This document shows, in pieces, positions 1 through 8,939 of a DNA stretch of 64,000 bases. A program made the position numbers and the translations under genes. Location of the stretch: NCBI RefSeq assembly GCF_001669775.1, contig NZ_LXWK01000002.1, positions 23,381-87,380 of the forward strand, in the 5' to 3' direction. Below the pieces are notes generated by a model that was not told the origin of the DNA, did no database searches, and saw only the letters and a list, made by a program, of their open reading frames with translations. This stretch comes from Rheinheimera sp. SA_1 (GTDB lineage Bacteria; Pseudomonadota; Gammaproteobacteria; Enterobacterales; Alteromonadaceae). Each line of letters begins with the position of its first letter. Position 1 is the stretch's first letter.

Positions 1-1
1 C

Positions 2-73
2 GAAGTTAGCGGGGAAACCGAATTCACCGCGGGAATTAAACGCAAATGGCTGAATCCGCGACCGCGCGTTTAA
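2..73 (+). CDS. 3' end of an unidentified protein gene (partial)
   Basis: An open frame enters from the left edge and gives 23 residues ending in KWLNPRPRV before a TAA stop. The tail is basic and rich in Pro and Arg. Too little is present to assign a family. It is kept because the frame is open from the first complete codon and is followed by a normal intergenic gap. Confidence 0.4.
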   Translation, partial: EVSGETEFTAGIKRKWLNPRPRV

Positions 74-359
74 TCTGAATTGAATTTGGGGTGGGGTTCT
101 ATTGACAGAAACCGCCGGCACAACTTGTGGTGCCAAAGCAGTTTCTACTCGTTAAACCACTCCGAAAGGTAGAAAGACGAGTAGTGATATGAATCCAGAC
201 GGTGAGCTTTTTTTAACATACCAGTGCAGTTTCGCAGAATCACTCTATTTTGTTGTACCCGTAGAATTACTTCTAATTGGCAAATAAGTCAATACAAGTT
301 AATCTAGCAAACTCGTTTTCAGTACGACCTGATGTCAACTACATAACAAGAAAGAGACT
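74..359. other. Intergenic region upstream of the cyanophycinase-like gene
   Basis: About 286 bases with no convincing gene. A 32-codon frame at 189-287 lacks a ribosome binding site and resembles nothing known. The last bases before the next ATG include a purine-rich stretch (AAGAAAGAGA) that can act as its Shine-Dalgarno. No clear terminator hairpin or strong promoter was seen. Confidence 0.4.
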
Positions 360-2192
360 ATGAAATTAGCCCATTTCCACTTGCCACTGTTGCTTTTGAT
401 GTTACCGATTGGGTCCGCCCTCGCGGCCGAAACGAAAAAATTTCCATCCTATTCAATGGTTTTGATGGGAGGAGGATTGTCAATTTGCTCCTCTACCCAG
501 GAATCCGCTTGTGTTTCGTCACCACAATGGCCTGACGAAGCTAAAAAAGCTGAACTGTACCTGATCCAGCCGCATTATATTAAGAACATTAGCAACGCCG
601 AAGATTGGCCGGCTGATCGCAAACCGCTGTTGATTCAGGTTGCCGCGATGTTGCAACATTTACAGTCAAAGTTGGCGGACACGCCCGTGACGCAACGTGA
701 ATTAAGCCGGTTATGGCGTAGCAGCGAAGTGGAAGTAAATGGCAGCTGGGTATCTGGGCGTGAGCTTTATAGTAGCTTAAGTGGCGCCGAGCTGAACTTT
801 ATCTTTGACCAGCTCGAAATTGCGGTGAAAAAATCTTCGCTGACGAAAAGCCGGGTCGAGGAACAAGTCTCGGCTCAGTTGAGTAAAGATCAGTTTTCAT
901 TAGGTTTGTATCAGCAGTTTGTTGATTTGGCTCGTGAAGTGAATGCCAACAAGAAACCAGCCAAAAAAGCGCCGCATATTGTGGTCCTGACCGCTTCTGG
1001 CCGTGATCCATACGCCGCGGTCGACTTTTACCAGTCGTTGTTCAAGCAACTGGGGGCGACCGTCAGTTGGCTGCCGATCAATGCCGCGTATCAGGCCGCT
1101 TTACGTGACAGCGCCGGTGTTGAAGCCGGTTGCAATAACTTTCCACAATATTTAACCAAAGAACAAGGTAGTTTTCAGCGCGCCCGGGTATATCCGGATT
1201 TAGCGTCTGAGCAAAAAGATTTTTGTCTGAAAGGTTCTGCTCACGCCGTCAAACAAATCGGTAAAGCCGATGCGATCTTTATCAATGGTGGAGATCAAAG
1301 TCTGACCTACAAAGCGTTAAAGCAACCCGATGGCACTGACACACCGGAACTTGCACAAATTCGTTCGATGCTTGAACGCGGCAAGCTGATTTTAGCCGGC
1401 ACCAGTGCCGGAACAGCGGTGTTATCCGGCGGCAGTTATTTGGGTCAGCAAACGGTGATGATTAGTAACGGTCAAAGCGCCCAGGCACTTTATCAAGGTG
1501 CTCTGGCGCAACCTGCTCCGGCTGACGGCTGTGAGAATGATCAGAGCTGTGGTGAAGGCGTTGATGAAAAAAGTCTTACTTATCAAGCAAGTGGTTTGAG
1601 TTTATTCCCATGGGGCGTGCTGGACACGCATTTTTCAGAACGAGGCCGTCAGGGGCGGTTGTTGACTTTAGTGGCACAAACTCAGGCTAGCTTTGGTTTT
1701 GGTGTAGACGAAGCAACCGGGTTGTTGGTTGGTTTTGACGACAAAAACCCAGCATTAGTGCGTTTTCATGTCAAAGGAAACAACGGTGTTTATCTGGCAG
1801 AGCGTAGTGCTAACAGTCAGTTTAAGCCATCAAAACTGACAGAAATGACCAGTCATTATTTTACCAATGGCGATAGTTTCAGCTTGCAACAAGGTCAGCT
1901 GATTGCCAATTTCGCCGACTGGAAATATGCACCAAATACCAGCAACCGGCCTTTACTGAACTCTGGCAATGTATTTAGCTCAGACAATTACCGGCAGCTG
2001 GCGCAACTGTTATGCGGCACGCAAAGCCGTGATGCAACGGGGCAGTTTGATGTTGCCGGCAGGGAGTATAAGCTGAAGTTACATCGCCCGGCACAAGCGG
2101 CCAGCAGAACGGGGCAATACGCTGTCGGTAATGTACATAAATCTTATTGTTCTTATCGTAATGTGTTGGTATCGGTTGAACCAGCGCTGTAA
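360..2192 (+). CDS. Secreted cyanophycinase-like serine peptidase (family S51)
   Basis: The 610-residue product starts with a typical signal peptide (hydrophobic core LPLLLLMLPIG, cleavage near ALAA-E), so it should act outside the cytoplasm. The nucleophile elbow GTSAG sits near residue 350, after FINGGDQS, and DTHFSERGR follows. These are the hallmarks of peptidase S51 cyanophycinases, which cut beta-Asp-Arg dipeptides from cyanophycin. The protein is longer than typical cytoplasmic cyanophycinases of about 270 residues, with an extra N-terminal region of roughly 200 residues and a C-terminal region of unknown role. No cyanophycin synthetase is visible here, so the polymer would be external or the true substrate differs. 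It lies 32 bases upstream of arcB on the same strand. The family call is strong and the substrate is inferred. Confidence 0.8.
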   Translation: MKLAHFHLPLLLLMLPIGSALAAETKKFPSYSMVLMGGGLSICSSTQESACVSSPQWPDEAKKAELYLIQPHYIKNISNAEDWPADRKPLLIQVAAMLQHLQSKLADTPVTQRELSRLWRSSEVEVNGSWVSGRELYSSLSGAELNFIFDQLEIAVKKSSLTKSRVEEQVSAQLSKDQFSLGLYQQFVDLAREVNANKKPAKKAPHIVVLTASGRDPYAAVDFYQSLFKQLGATVSWLPINAAYQAALRDSAGVEAGCNNFPQYLTKEQGSFQRARVYPDLASEQKDFCLKGSAHAVKQIGKADAIFINGGDQSLTYKALKQPDGTDTPELAQIRSMLERGKLILAGTSAGTAVLSGGSYLGQQTVMISNGQSAQALYQGALAQPAPADGCENDQSCGEGVDEKSLTYQASGLSLFPWGVLDTHFSERGRQGRLLTLVAQTQASFGFGVDEATGLLVGFDDKNPALVRFHVKGNNGVYLAERSANSQFKPSKLTEMTSHYFTNGDSFSLQQGQLIANFADWKYAPNTSNRPLLNSGNVFSSDNYRQLAQLLCGTQSRDATGQFDVAGREYKLKLHRPAQAASRTGQYAVGNVHKSYCSYRNVLVSVEPAL

Positions 2193-2224
2193 CTGCTAGT
2201 GGAGCTGACAAGAGGGCCGCAGCT

Positions 2225-4522
2225 GTGAGCCAATATCCGGTTCATCCTTTGGTACGTCGTTTAGCTGCCGTTCTCAAGCTGTGGGGCTGGTTGCAACTTG
2301 CCAGCCTGATGATTTTGTTTTTGATGCTCAGTAGCGGTTTACTGGCGTTAGCTGTCAGTTTAATCCTGTATAACCAGGTTCACTGGCACATGGTCGCCAT
2401 CGCGCTGATGGTTGCCGCAGTTGCCGCGCCGGTGTTTGTCGCTATTTTACTGTATCTGGTCCGGCACCTTGATGCGGCCTTGTTTTATCTAAAAGATTCC
2501 GCTCGCCAGGAAACCTTACTCAACGAAAACCTGCAGGAAAATATCCGGCAACTGAACTTTGAAATAGAAGAGCGTAAAAAAGCTTTTCAGGCCAAACGTC
2601 GGGCAATTGACGAACTTCGCAAAGAAATCTCAGAACGTAAAAAGACCCAAATCGAACTTGAAGAACAAAGTTTGCTGATGAAGTCTATCGTCGATAGCTC
2701 ACCCGATTTATTCTATTACCGTGATGAAACCGGCCGCTTTGCCAGCTGTAATAAAATGTTTGAGCAGTTAATAGGTAAAACTTCGGCTGAACTGATTGGT
2801 CATTATCCGTCGGAAATCTACTCGCCGGATATAGCGCCGGCCGCAATTCTCACTGATCATGAAGTGTCAGTAAATCAGGCCGAACTGACCTTAGATATCG
2901 AGTACACCACGCCTCAGGGTCAGGTGATGTGGTTTGAAATGCGCAAAGTGCCGTTTTTTGACCGGCAAAGCCGTTACATCGGTTTACTTGGCTTTGGGCG
3001 TGATATCACCTCACGTAAATTGGCCGAACAAGCGCTGGAACGCGCTTATCAGGACAAAGGCAAATTTATCGCGACCTTAAGCCACGAGTTACGCACGCCG
3101 TTAAACGGCATTGTCGGCTTAACCCGGCGTTTGTTGCAAACCGGCCTGACTGACGAGCAGCGTAGTTGGTCCAATACTATCTTCAGTAGCGCCGAAACCC
3201 TGGGTAACATTTTTAATGACATTATCGATCTGGATAAAATCGACCGGCAAGATTTAGATATTGCCTGCCAAAGTGTTGATCTGGCGCAGTTTATCGGTGA
3301 TATCGCCAATTTCGCCGAGCTGATTTGCCAGCAAAAAGGGCTGCAATTTAAGCTGCAACAAATTGGTGATTTTCAGGTATTTGCAAGGCTGGATCCCACA
3401 AGGGTGCGCCAGGTGCTGTGGAACTTACTCAATAATGCCGTGAAGTTCACCGCTAAAGGCACGGTCAGTCTGTACTGCGAGTTTGTCGCCGATGCTGAGC
3501 CTTGTCACTTAATTTTTATGGTCAGCGACACCGGTATTGGCATTGCGCCACAAGAGCAAACCCGAATTTTCGATATGTACTACAAGTCCAGTGATGGCCG
3601 CCGTCTAAGTATTGTTGGCTCTGGCATTGGATTGTCCGTATCCAAAGCGCTGACTGAAGCGATGGGCGGGCAGATCAGCTTACAAAGCCAGCTCAATCAG
3701 GGCAGTAGTTTTAGTGTGCATTTACCAACAGAGTTGATGGCGGAGCCAGCGCAAGTGGCTGCCGTTTCTTGTCCAAGTCTGACTATATTGTTGGTCGAAG
3801 ATGTGCCACTCAATGCTGAAATCGCCAGTAATCTGCTGGAGCAGCGCGGCCATTTAGTGATCCATGCCGAAACCGGTGAAGACGCCCTGGCATTACTGGA
3901 AACCGAAGATGACATTGATTTAGTGCTGCTGGATATGCAATTGCCTGATATGACCGGCGACCAAATTGCCCGTTTTATGAAAGAAGAACCCCATCTGGCG
4001 CAAATTCCGATTGTGGTGCTGAGCGCCAATGTGCGAAAAGCTGAACAACAGCTGGCGGGCATTCAGATTGCCGGATCGCTGGCCAAACCAATAAATACCA
4101 CCAATCTGGATCAGGTACTAGCGCAGTTGTTTTCTCCTAGTATGGTGCGCTCTGTGCAAACCGTGGTGACAACTCCGCAGGACACTGTGCTCGATATCAA
4201 CACCTTGCAGGATTATTTGCAATCGCTGGGTAAAACCTCAGTCAAACGCAGCATTCAGTTGTTCCAGCAGGTGTTGCCAGGGTACATCAATAAAATGCTG
4301 GAAACGGCGACGCAACAGGATTTAACGGAATTTCAGGAAGCAGCCCATAAGCTCAAAGGCGCAGCCTCATCAGTCGGATTGTTATGGGTGCAACAGCAGG
4401 CAAAACAGTTAGAACAAGAAGAGCAGCCAAACTGGCAGAGTATTGAACGGCAGCTGATTGAATTTCACTTAACAATAGAGCGGCACCTGGCCGCTCTACA
4501 TGAATACGTCGAACAATACTAA
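2225..4522 (+). CDS. arcB: Tripartite hybrid sensor kinase ArcB
   Basis: This is the redox and quinone-responsive partner of ArcA in the inner membrane. The 765 residues show two N-terminal membrane segments (about 25-50 and 55-80), a coiled coil with a short linker (90-150), a PAS domain (150-262) and a HisKA/HATPase core with SHELRTPLNG (phospho-His 287). A receiver domain follows (phospho-Asp about 570 in LLDMQLPDM), then a C-terminal Hpt domain (His about 708 in AHKLKGAA). Length and order match E. coli ArcB closely. The start is GTG. In the PAS domain the cysteine matching redox-active Cys180 is kept (Cys175), but the position matching Cys241 is Trp in MWFEMRKVP. Gene identity is secure; redox behaviour may differ. 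Confidence 0.95.
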   Translation: MSQYPVHPLVRRLAAVLKLWGWLQLASLMILFLMLSSGLLALAVSLILYNQVHWHMVAIALMVAAVAAPVFVAILLYLVRHLDAALFYLKDSARQETLLNENLQENIRQLNFEIEERKKAFQAKRRAIDELRKEISERKKTQIELEEQSLLMKSIVDSSPDLFYYRDETGRFASCNKMFEQLIGKTSAELIGHYPSEIYSPDIAPAAILTDHEVSVNQAELTLDIEYTTPQGQVMWFEMRKVPFFDRQSRYIGLLGFGRDITSRKLAEQALERAYQDKGKFIATLSHELRTPLNGIVGLTRRLLQTGLTDEQRSWSNTIFSSAETLGNIFNDIIDLDKIDRQDLDIACQSVDLAQFIGDIANFAELICQQKGLQFKLQQIGDFQVFARLDPTRVRQVLWNLLNNAVKFTAKGTVSLYCEFVADAEPCHLIFMVSDTGIGIAPQEQTRIFDMYYKSSDGRRLSIVGSGIGLSVSKALTEAMGGQISLQSQLNQGSSFSVHLPTELMAEPAQVAAVSCPSLTILLVEDVPLNAEIASNLLEQRGHLVIHAETGEDALALLETEDDIDLVLLDMQLPDMTGDQIARFMKEEPHLAQIPIVVLSANVRKAEQQLAGIQIAGSLAKPINTTNLDQVLAQLFSPSMVRSVQTVVTTPQDTVLDINTLQDYLQSLGKTSVKRSIQLFQQVLPGYINKMLETATQQDLTEFQEAAHKLKGAASSVGLLWVQQQAKQLEQEEQPNWQSIERQLIEFHLTIERHLAALHEYVEQY

Positions 4523-4564
4523 TAACCGTCTAAGTGTATGCACACTTCAACTAAAAAGGCAGGC

Positions 4565-4693
4565 TTTTAGCCAAAATCATTGGCGATTCAGGTAGGCGAC
4601 GAGGGAAAGAGACCCCAGGAGCATAGTTTACTATGTGACTGGGGCGAAAGACCGAAGGCAACAACCCTGCATCGTCAAGGATGAAGGCTAAAA
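4565..4693. repeat. Palindromic intergenic repeat between arcB and arcA
   Basis: The outer arms TTTTAGCC (4565-4572) and GGCTAAAA (4686-4693) bracket a nested hairpin with stem CCCCAG/CTGGGG (4613-4618 with 4639-4644) and inner arms CATAG/CTATG. The element fills nearly the whole gap between two convergent genes, as REP-like or small MITE-like elements do. No second copy was found in this window. It could also act as a bidirectional transcription stop, though there is no long T tract. Confidence 0.55.
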
Positions 4694-4694
4694 C

Positions 4695-5402
4695 TTACTT
4701 TTCTAGCTTGCCGACAAAACGATAACCCTCACCATGAATGGTGCTGATTAATTCCGGGCTATCCACATCAGATTCAAAATGTTTGCGAATGCGGCGGATG
4801 GTGACATCTACGGTCCGGTCATTTGGACGTAAATCACGGCCGGTCATATGACGGATTAACTGCTCACGGGTGAAAATTTTGCCCGGAGTATCCAGCATCA
4901 GACGCAGCGCACGGTATTCACCTTTTGGCAGACGACGTGACACACCTTTTGGCGATGTCAGATTGCGGCTGTTTTCATCCAGAGTCCAACCGTTAAACTT
5001 AACAATACTCTTATGCTCTTCAACCACCGGCTGTGACACAGTACGGCTTAACAGGTTGCGGGCACGGATCGTCAGTTCACGTGGATTAAATGGTTTGGTC
5101 AGGTAGTCATCAGCACCAATTTCCAGACCCAGAATACGATCGACTTCACTGTCACGACCGGTCAGGAAAATCAGACCGATGTTCTCTTTCTGGCGTAACT
5201 CCCGCGCCAGAATTAAGCCGTTTTTCCCTGGCAGGTTAATGTCCATTACAATCAGATTGACTGCGTTGTCGGTCAGTTTCTGATGCATTTCTTCACCATT
5301 AACAGCTTCCAGCACGTCATAACCTTCACCCTGAAACAGGCTGACCAGGTTTAAACGTGTTACTTCTTCGTCTTCTACGATCAATATTACAGGCGTCTGC
5401 AT
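4695..5402 (-). CDS. arcA: Aerobic respiration response regulator ArcA
   Basis: This 235-residue OmpR-class regulator has a receiver domain (phospho-Asp 54 in [11 protein letters not shown], Lys near 104 in [10 protein letters not shown]) and a C-terminal winged helix ([20 protein letters not shown]). The sequence and length match ArcA, which represses aerobic respiration genes under low oxygen when phosphorylated by ArcB. It is convergent with arcB across a 172-base gap. In many bacteria the two genes are unlinked, so this adjacency is worth noting. Upstream on the same strand lies another sensor kinase. The promoter region carries GTTAAC palindromes that could allow ArcA autoregulation. Confidence 0.95.
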   Translation of the reverse strand: MQTPVILIVEDEEVTRLNLVSLFQGEGYDVLEAVNGEEMHQKLTDNAVNLIVMDINLPGKNGLILARELRQKENIGLIFLTGRDSEVDRILGLEIGADDYLTKPFNPRELTIRARNLLSRTVSQPVVEEHKSIVKFNGWTLDENSRNLTSPKGVSRRLPKGEYRALRLMLDTPGKIFTREQLIRHMTGRDLRPNDRTVDVTIRRIRKHFESDVDSPELISTIHGEGYRFVGKLEK

Positions 5403-5460
5403 GGGAGATGAACCTTATGTAAATTGTGTTGGATTTTTATACAGGTCGAAAGGGCAAAAA

Positions 5461-5534
5461 TGACAAGTGGTTGTCATTTTTTTTGCAATTATAGCTTTCG
5501 GGCCAATTGTTAACAAGTGATTTTGTTAACAATT
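5461..5534. promoter_or_regulatory. Inverted repeats in the arcA upstream region
   Basis: Two palindromic units lie here. The first is TGACAA/TTGTCA with a 4-base spacer (5461-5476). The second is a perfect 12-base inverted repeat, AATTGTTAACAA (5505-5516) with TTGTTAACAATT (5523-5534), and a 6-base loop. Both contain dyads of the kind bound by dimeric regulators, and the repeated GTTAAC core resembles the GTTAA half-sites of ArcA boxes. The binding protein is inferred and could be ArcA itself. Confidence 0.5.
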
Positions 5535-5600
5535 AGCCTGGGCTAATTTATGATGAAAGAGTTTTAGCTGAAATCATTTAAATTCAATGATTTATAGCGC

Positions 5601-7238
5601 TTACATGGTTTGCGCTGCTGATGCTTTAATAACCACCGGGAAGTCAAACATGATATCTACGCCGTGGCCGAGACTACTTTCTAAAGTGATTTTACCATTC
5701 AACGCTTGTGTCACCAGGTTGTACACCAGGTGCATCCCAAGGCCACTGCCACCTTCACCACGTTTGGTAGTGACGAAGGGGTCGAAGATACGTTTTTTGA
5801 TATGTTCCGGTACACCGCCGCCATTGTCGGAGTAGTGGACAAAACAGCGGCTGTGCGCGACGTGGACTTTAATTCTAATCAAACCATGATCGGTTTGATC
5901 AAAGGCGTGAATTAAGCTGTTCATGATCAGATTAATCAGAATTTGGTTAACCGGACCTGGTTTGCTATCGATTTCCAATGTTGGATCACAGACCAGTTCT
6001 ACCTGATGTTGAGTCTTTTTCAGGTTTGGTCGCAGCGACAACAGCACTTCATTCATCAGCTGTAGCATGTTGAATTGGCGTCTGTTTTCGTTCGATTGAT
6101 CAACGGCAACTTGTTTAAAGCTGCGGATCAAACTGGCGGCACGTTCCAGATTACGGTAAATGATGCCCAGGTTTTCTTTACTTTCGGCCATGAATTTTGC
6201 CAGCTGCGAAGAGGTGAGTTTTTTCTCATCAAAGGCCGTTTGAATATCTGCCAGCTTGTCCTGCATCAAGGTAGATGCGGTCACGCCTAAGCCGATTGGC
6301 GTATTTACTTCATGGGCGACGCCGGCCACCATCTGACCAAGACTGGCCATTTTTTCAGTTTCGACGATCTGATTCTGGTATTGATGCAGCGTTTCTAAGG
6401 TGTTTAGTAAATCCTGATTGGAGCTTTTCAGAGCCAGCGTCCGCTCGCTGATTTTCTGCTCCAGACCTTGGTTCAGCTGGCGGATTTCCAGTTCGGCCTG
6501 TTGCACCTTATTAAACTGCTGTTCAATCCGATCCAGCATATTATTAATGGCACGGCCGAGCATATGCAGCTCTTCGATGTCTGCCGCCGGTGCCCGTACT
6601 GAATAACTTTTCTCTTTGGTTACTTTTTGCACAACACTTAGCAATGTTTCAATCGGTTTAGTAAACCGACGTTGTAAACGCACGCTGACAAAAAAAGCAC
6701 CGATTAAAGCAATAATGGCGATTAATAAATCATACAAGATCCTGTTTTGCATGTATTTATTCAGTTCATCAAGGCTAGCGCGCAAGTAAATGTAGCCAAT
6801 TTTTTTACCTTCAAAATCAACAGCTTTGGCAATTTCGATCACATCACCATCAAAATGTGGTTCCAGCAGCTCATCGACTTTATCGAACTGTGTTGGGTGA
6901 GGGCCAACGTCGCGCCTGTTATAACTGGAAAAAAAGCTCAGCTGATTGGTCTCTGCTGTTAATTTATAAATATGAATGTTGTGCAAAATATCGACAGCAG
7001 CAAACGATTTTAACCGACCGTCTTCCATCTCGGCATCGTCGTACAAAATACTGGCTTTGGAGTTAAAAGCGACGATATTGGCGTAAGCATGCAGTTGGTC
7101 AACCAGCTTTTTCTTTTGAAAATTGATGTCTTGCAATGAGGAGATAGTTAACGAGGCGAACAATGTAATGCTGCATATCAGCATCACAACCCAGCTCAGT
7201 GCGCCTTTTATTGAGGTCGTGCGTAATAAGGGTTTCAT
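5601..7238 (-). CDS. Membrane HAMP sensor histidine kinase, partner unknown
   Basis: A 545-residue kinase. Membrane segments lie near residues 10-35 and 167-187 and flank a periplasmic sensor region of about 130 residues. A HAMP linker (about 188-240), a coiled coil and a HisKA_4-type kinase core follow. The phospho-His is residue 309 in AGVAHEVNTPIG, and the ATPase domain has N (NQILINLIMNSLIHAF), G1 (YSDNGGGVP) and G2 (GSGLGMHLV) boxes. The start was set at the ATG 7238; an in-frame GTG lies 12 bases upstream. It is encoded 198 bases upstream of arcA on the same strand, with no other regulator next to it. It might signal to ArcA or to a distant regulator; the sequence cannot decide. Confidence 0.85.
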   Translation of the reverse strand: MKPLLRTTSIKGALSWVVMLICSITLFASLTISSLQDINFQKKKLVDQLHAYANIVAFNSKASILYDDAEMEDGRLKSFAAVDILHNIHIYKLTAETNQLSFFSSYNRRDVGPHPTQFDKVDELLEPHFDGDVIEIAKAVDFEGKKIGYIYLRASLDELNKYMQNRILYDLLIAIIALIGAFFVSVRLQRRFTKPIETLLSVVQKVTKEKSYSVRAPAADIEELHMLGRAINNMLDRIEQQFNKVQQAELEIRQLNQGLEQKISERTLALKSSNQDLLNTLETLHQYQNQIVETEKMASLGQMVAGVAHEVNTPIGLGVTASTLMQDKLADIQTAFDEKKLTSSQLAKFMAESKENLGIIYRNLERAASLIRSFKQVAVDQSNENRRQFNMLQLMNEVLLSLRPNLKKTQHQVELVCDPTLEIDSKPGPVNQILINLIMNSLIHAFDQTDHGLIRIKVHVAHSRCFVHYSDNGGGVPEHIKKRIFDPFVTTKRGEGGSGLGMHLVYNLVTQALNGKITLESSLGHGVDIMFDFPVVIKASAAQTM

Positions 7239-7440
7239 GTATCCGGTCACTAAACCTTAATTTACGTCAGATAGTTATAACTTTGATGTTATGCATTTTC
7301 AGCAAATTAAGCAAACCAGCCTGACAAATATGTTGGCGCCGGTTATAGTAAGTGTCGGCTGCTTTGTGCGGTATCGACAGTGGCCCTGAACCGGCAATTT
7401 TGTCTGGTTTTGAGAACACTGTAGCCAACAGGAGCCAACG

Positions 7441-7833
7441 ATGGATCTGTGGGAAAATTACAAAACCAGCGTGTTTTTGTGCCATCAATCGCTGGGTGAT
7501 CAAATCGATTTTGCCATTATCAGCGCGCAAAATCCGAAAGGTGAAATTTATCCGCTGCAACATAACCTGACATTAAACCGCGAATTCGAAACCCATCTCA
7601 ACGACTTACATCTGCCATATCGCACCTTGATTGGCGCCTCACCCGATTTAACGTTTCAGGAAAACAGCTTTGCCGTGCTCTGTGACAAAGCAATCGCTTT
7701 GGATATGGCACTGCAGTTTGATCAAAATGCCATTTATTGGGTTGAAGCAGGGCAGTTGTTTCTGGTGCCGGCGTTAATGCCGCAAAATGAAGAATATCTG
7801 GGGTTGTATTGCCAGCGGCAAATTGTGCTTTGA
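7441..7833 (+). CDS. DUF3293 family protein
   Basis: A 130-residue soluble protein matching the DUF3293 pattern: an early AIISAQNP motif, IGASPDL in the middle and QNAIYWVEAG near the end. No function is established for this family, and no catalytic residues can be named. An AGGAG Shine-Dalgarno sits seven bases before the ATG. It stands alone between the divergent sensor kinase and the convergent rsmC, so its context gives no functional clue. Confidence 0.75.
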   Translation: MDLWENYKTSVFLCHQSLGDQIDFAIISAQNPKGEIYPLQHNLTLNREFETHLNDLHLPYRTLIGASPDLTFQENSFAVLCDKAIALDMALQFDQNAIYWVEAGQLFLVPALMPQNEEYLGLYCQRQIVL

Positions 7834-7874
7834 TTATGGGTCAACTGGTCTAGTTTGATGTAATTTTAGAAGCA

Positions 7875-7904
7875 CGCAACGGGCGGTTAAAAATTCCCGT
7901 TGCG
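7875..7904. terminator. Hairpin between the DUF3293 gene and rsmC
   Basis: A perfect 9-base inverted repeat (CGCAACGGG with CCCGTTGCG) has a 12-base A/T-rich loop. It is placed between two convergent genes and is followed by a T-rich stretch on the plus strand. It likely stops transcription from both sides. Confidence 0.6.
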
Positions 7905-7916
7905 ATTATTTATCTT

Positions 7917-8939
7917 TTAGCTTTTCCGGCTCATATAAACCACAAAACCCTGGCGTCTGGCCAGCTCTTTGACATTGCCAAAGGTCGTTTTTAACCATTC
8001 GGCATAAGGTAAATGCGCGTTGGCGACTATTGTCAGGCTGCCACCACTTTTCAGTTTGCCCTTACTGTCATCAATAAACTTCTGCGCCACGCTGTAGTCG
8101 GTTTTGATCCCGGTATGAAACGGCGGATTACTAATAATGTGGTCAAACAGCGGTGTGCCATTTGGCATACCGTCGGCGGCCAGCACAGTGGCAGTTTGCT
8201 GATTTAGCGCGAAAGTCGCTTTGCTGCTATCAACCGCTAAGGCGCTGACGTCTGAGCAATACATTTTTAAAGCTGGCTGTTGCTGCAATAAATAGCTACC
8301 GACAATACCGGCGCCGCAGGCAAAATCCAGCACTGTACCCTGATGAATATGGGCCACATGCTCTAATAAAATCGCGGTGCCAATATCTAACTTGCCGTGA
8401 TTAAACACACCAGGCAAGGAGCAGAATTTAATGCTGCTATTCGCAGTTTTGGCGCTGAATTGTTGCATGGCAATGGTTGGTTGTGGTTTATCCGCCAAAC
8501 CATTTAATGCAAACCACAGACAATGTTTGGCATTGTCCAGTTTATGCGCGGTAAGCCCAAGTTTTTCAGCATGACCGGTTAAGCTTTTGATGCCGCCTTT
8601 GTTGTCACCCACCAGATAAACTTCGGTTTTGGCAGTGATGTTTACCGTGAGTTGCGACAGGCTAAACGATAGTTGCTCTTTACTTTTTGGGTAGAAAATA
8701 ACAACAGTATCAAAGACTTCTTCGGTGGAAAGCGACACAGAGAAAAAGCACGGAGCTTCTGATTGTGCCTGCCAGCTGTTGGCAACGGTCTTGTCCGTGG
8801 TATAGCAAAACAGCTGCAGTTCAGGGGCTGCCTGCGCCAGTTCACGGGCCAAATCGTCGGCCATAGGTTCAACCAGCAGCACTTTGCCGGTTAAGTCGTT
8901 GATATTTCTAAGCAGCAGTTGACTCGGTGGGGTCAGCAT
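7917..8939 (-). CDS. rsmC: 16S rRNA (guanine1207-N2)-methyltransferase RsmC
   Basis: A 340-residue SAM-dependent methyltransferase with the duplicated RsmC architecture: a degenerate N-terminal half (1-160) and a catalytic C-terminal half with the SAM loop VLDFACGAGIVGSYL and the N2-guanine signature SNPPFHTG. RsmC methylates G1207 of 16S rRNA in the 30S subunit. Its start overlaps the trmB stop by one base, so the two RNA methyltransferase genes are very likely co-transcribed. Confidence 0.92.
   Translation of the reverse strand: MLTPPSQLLLRNINDLTGKVLLVEPMADDLARELAQAAPELQLFCYTTDKTVANSWQAQSEAPCFFSVSLSTEEVFDTVVIFYPKSKEQLSFSLSQLTVNITAKTEVYLVGDNKGGIKSLTGHAEKLGLTAHKLDNAKHCLWFALNGLADKPQPTIAMQQFSAKTANSSIKFCSLPGVFNHGKLDIGTAILLEHVAHIHQGTVLDFACGAGIVGSYLLQQQPALKMYCSDVSALAVDSSKATFALNQQTATVLAADGMPNGTPLFDHIISNPPFHTGIKTDYSVAQKFIDDSKGKLKSGGSLTIVANAHLPYAEWLKTTFGNVKELARRQGFVVYMSRKS

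Noticed and set aside
189..287. 32-codon frame before the cyanophycinase-like gene
   Set aside because: No ribosome binding site, no recognisable sequence and a length expected by chance.
799..1011. Antisense frames inside the cyanophycinase-like and other genes
   Set aside because: They are shadows of well-supported coding genes on the opposite strand.
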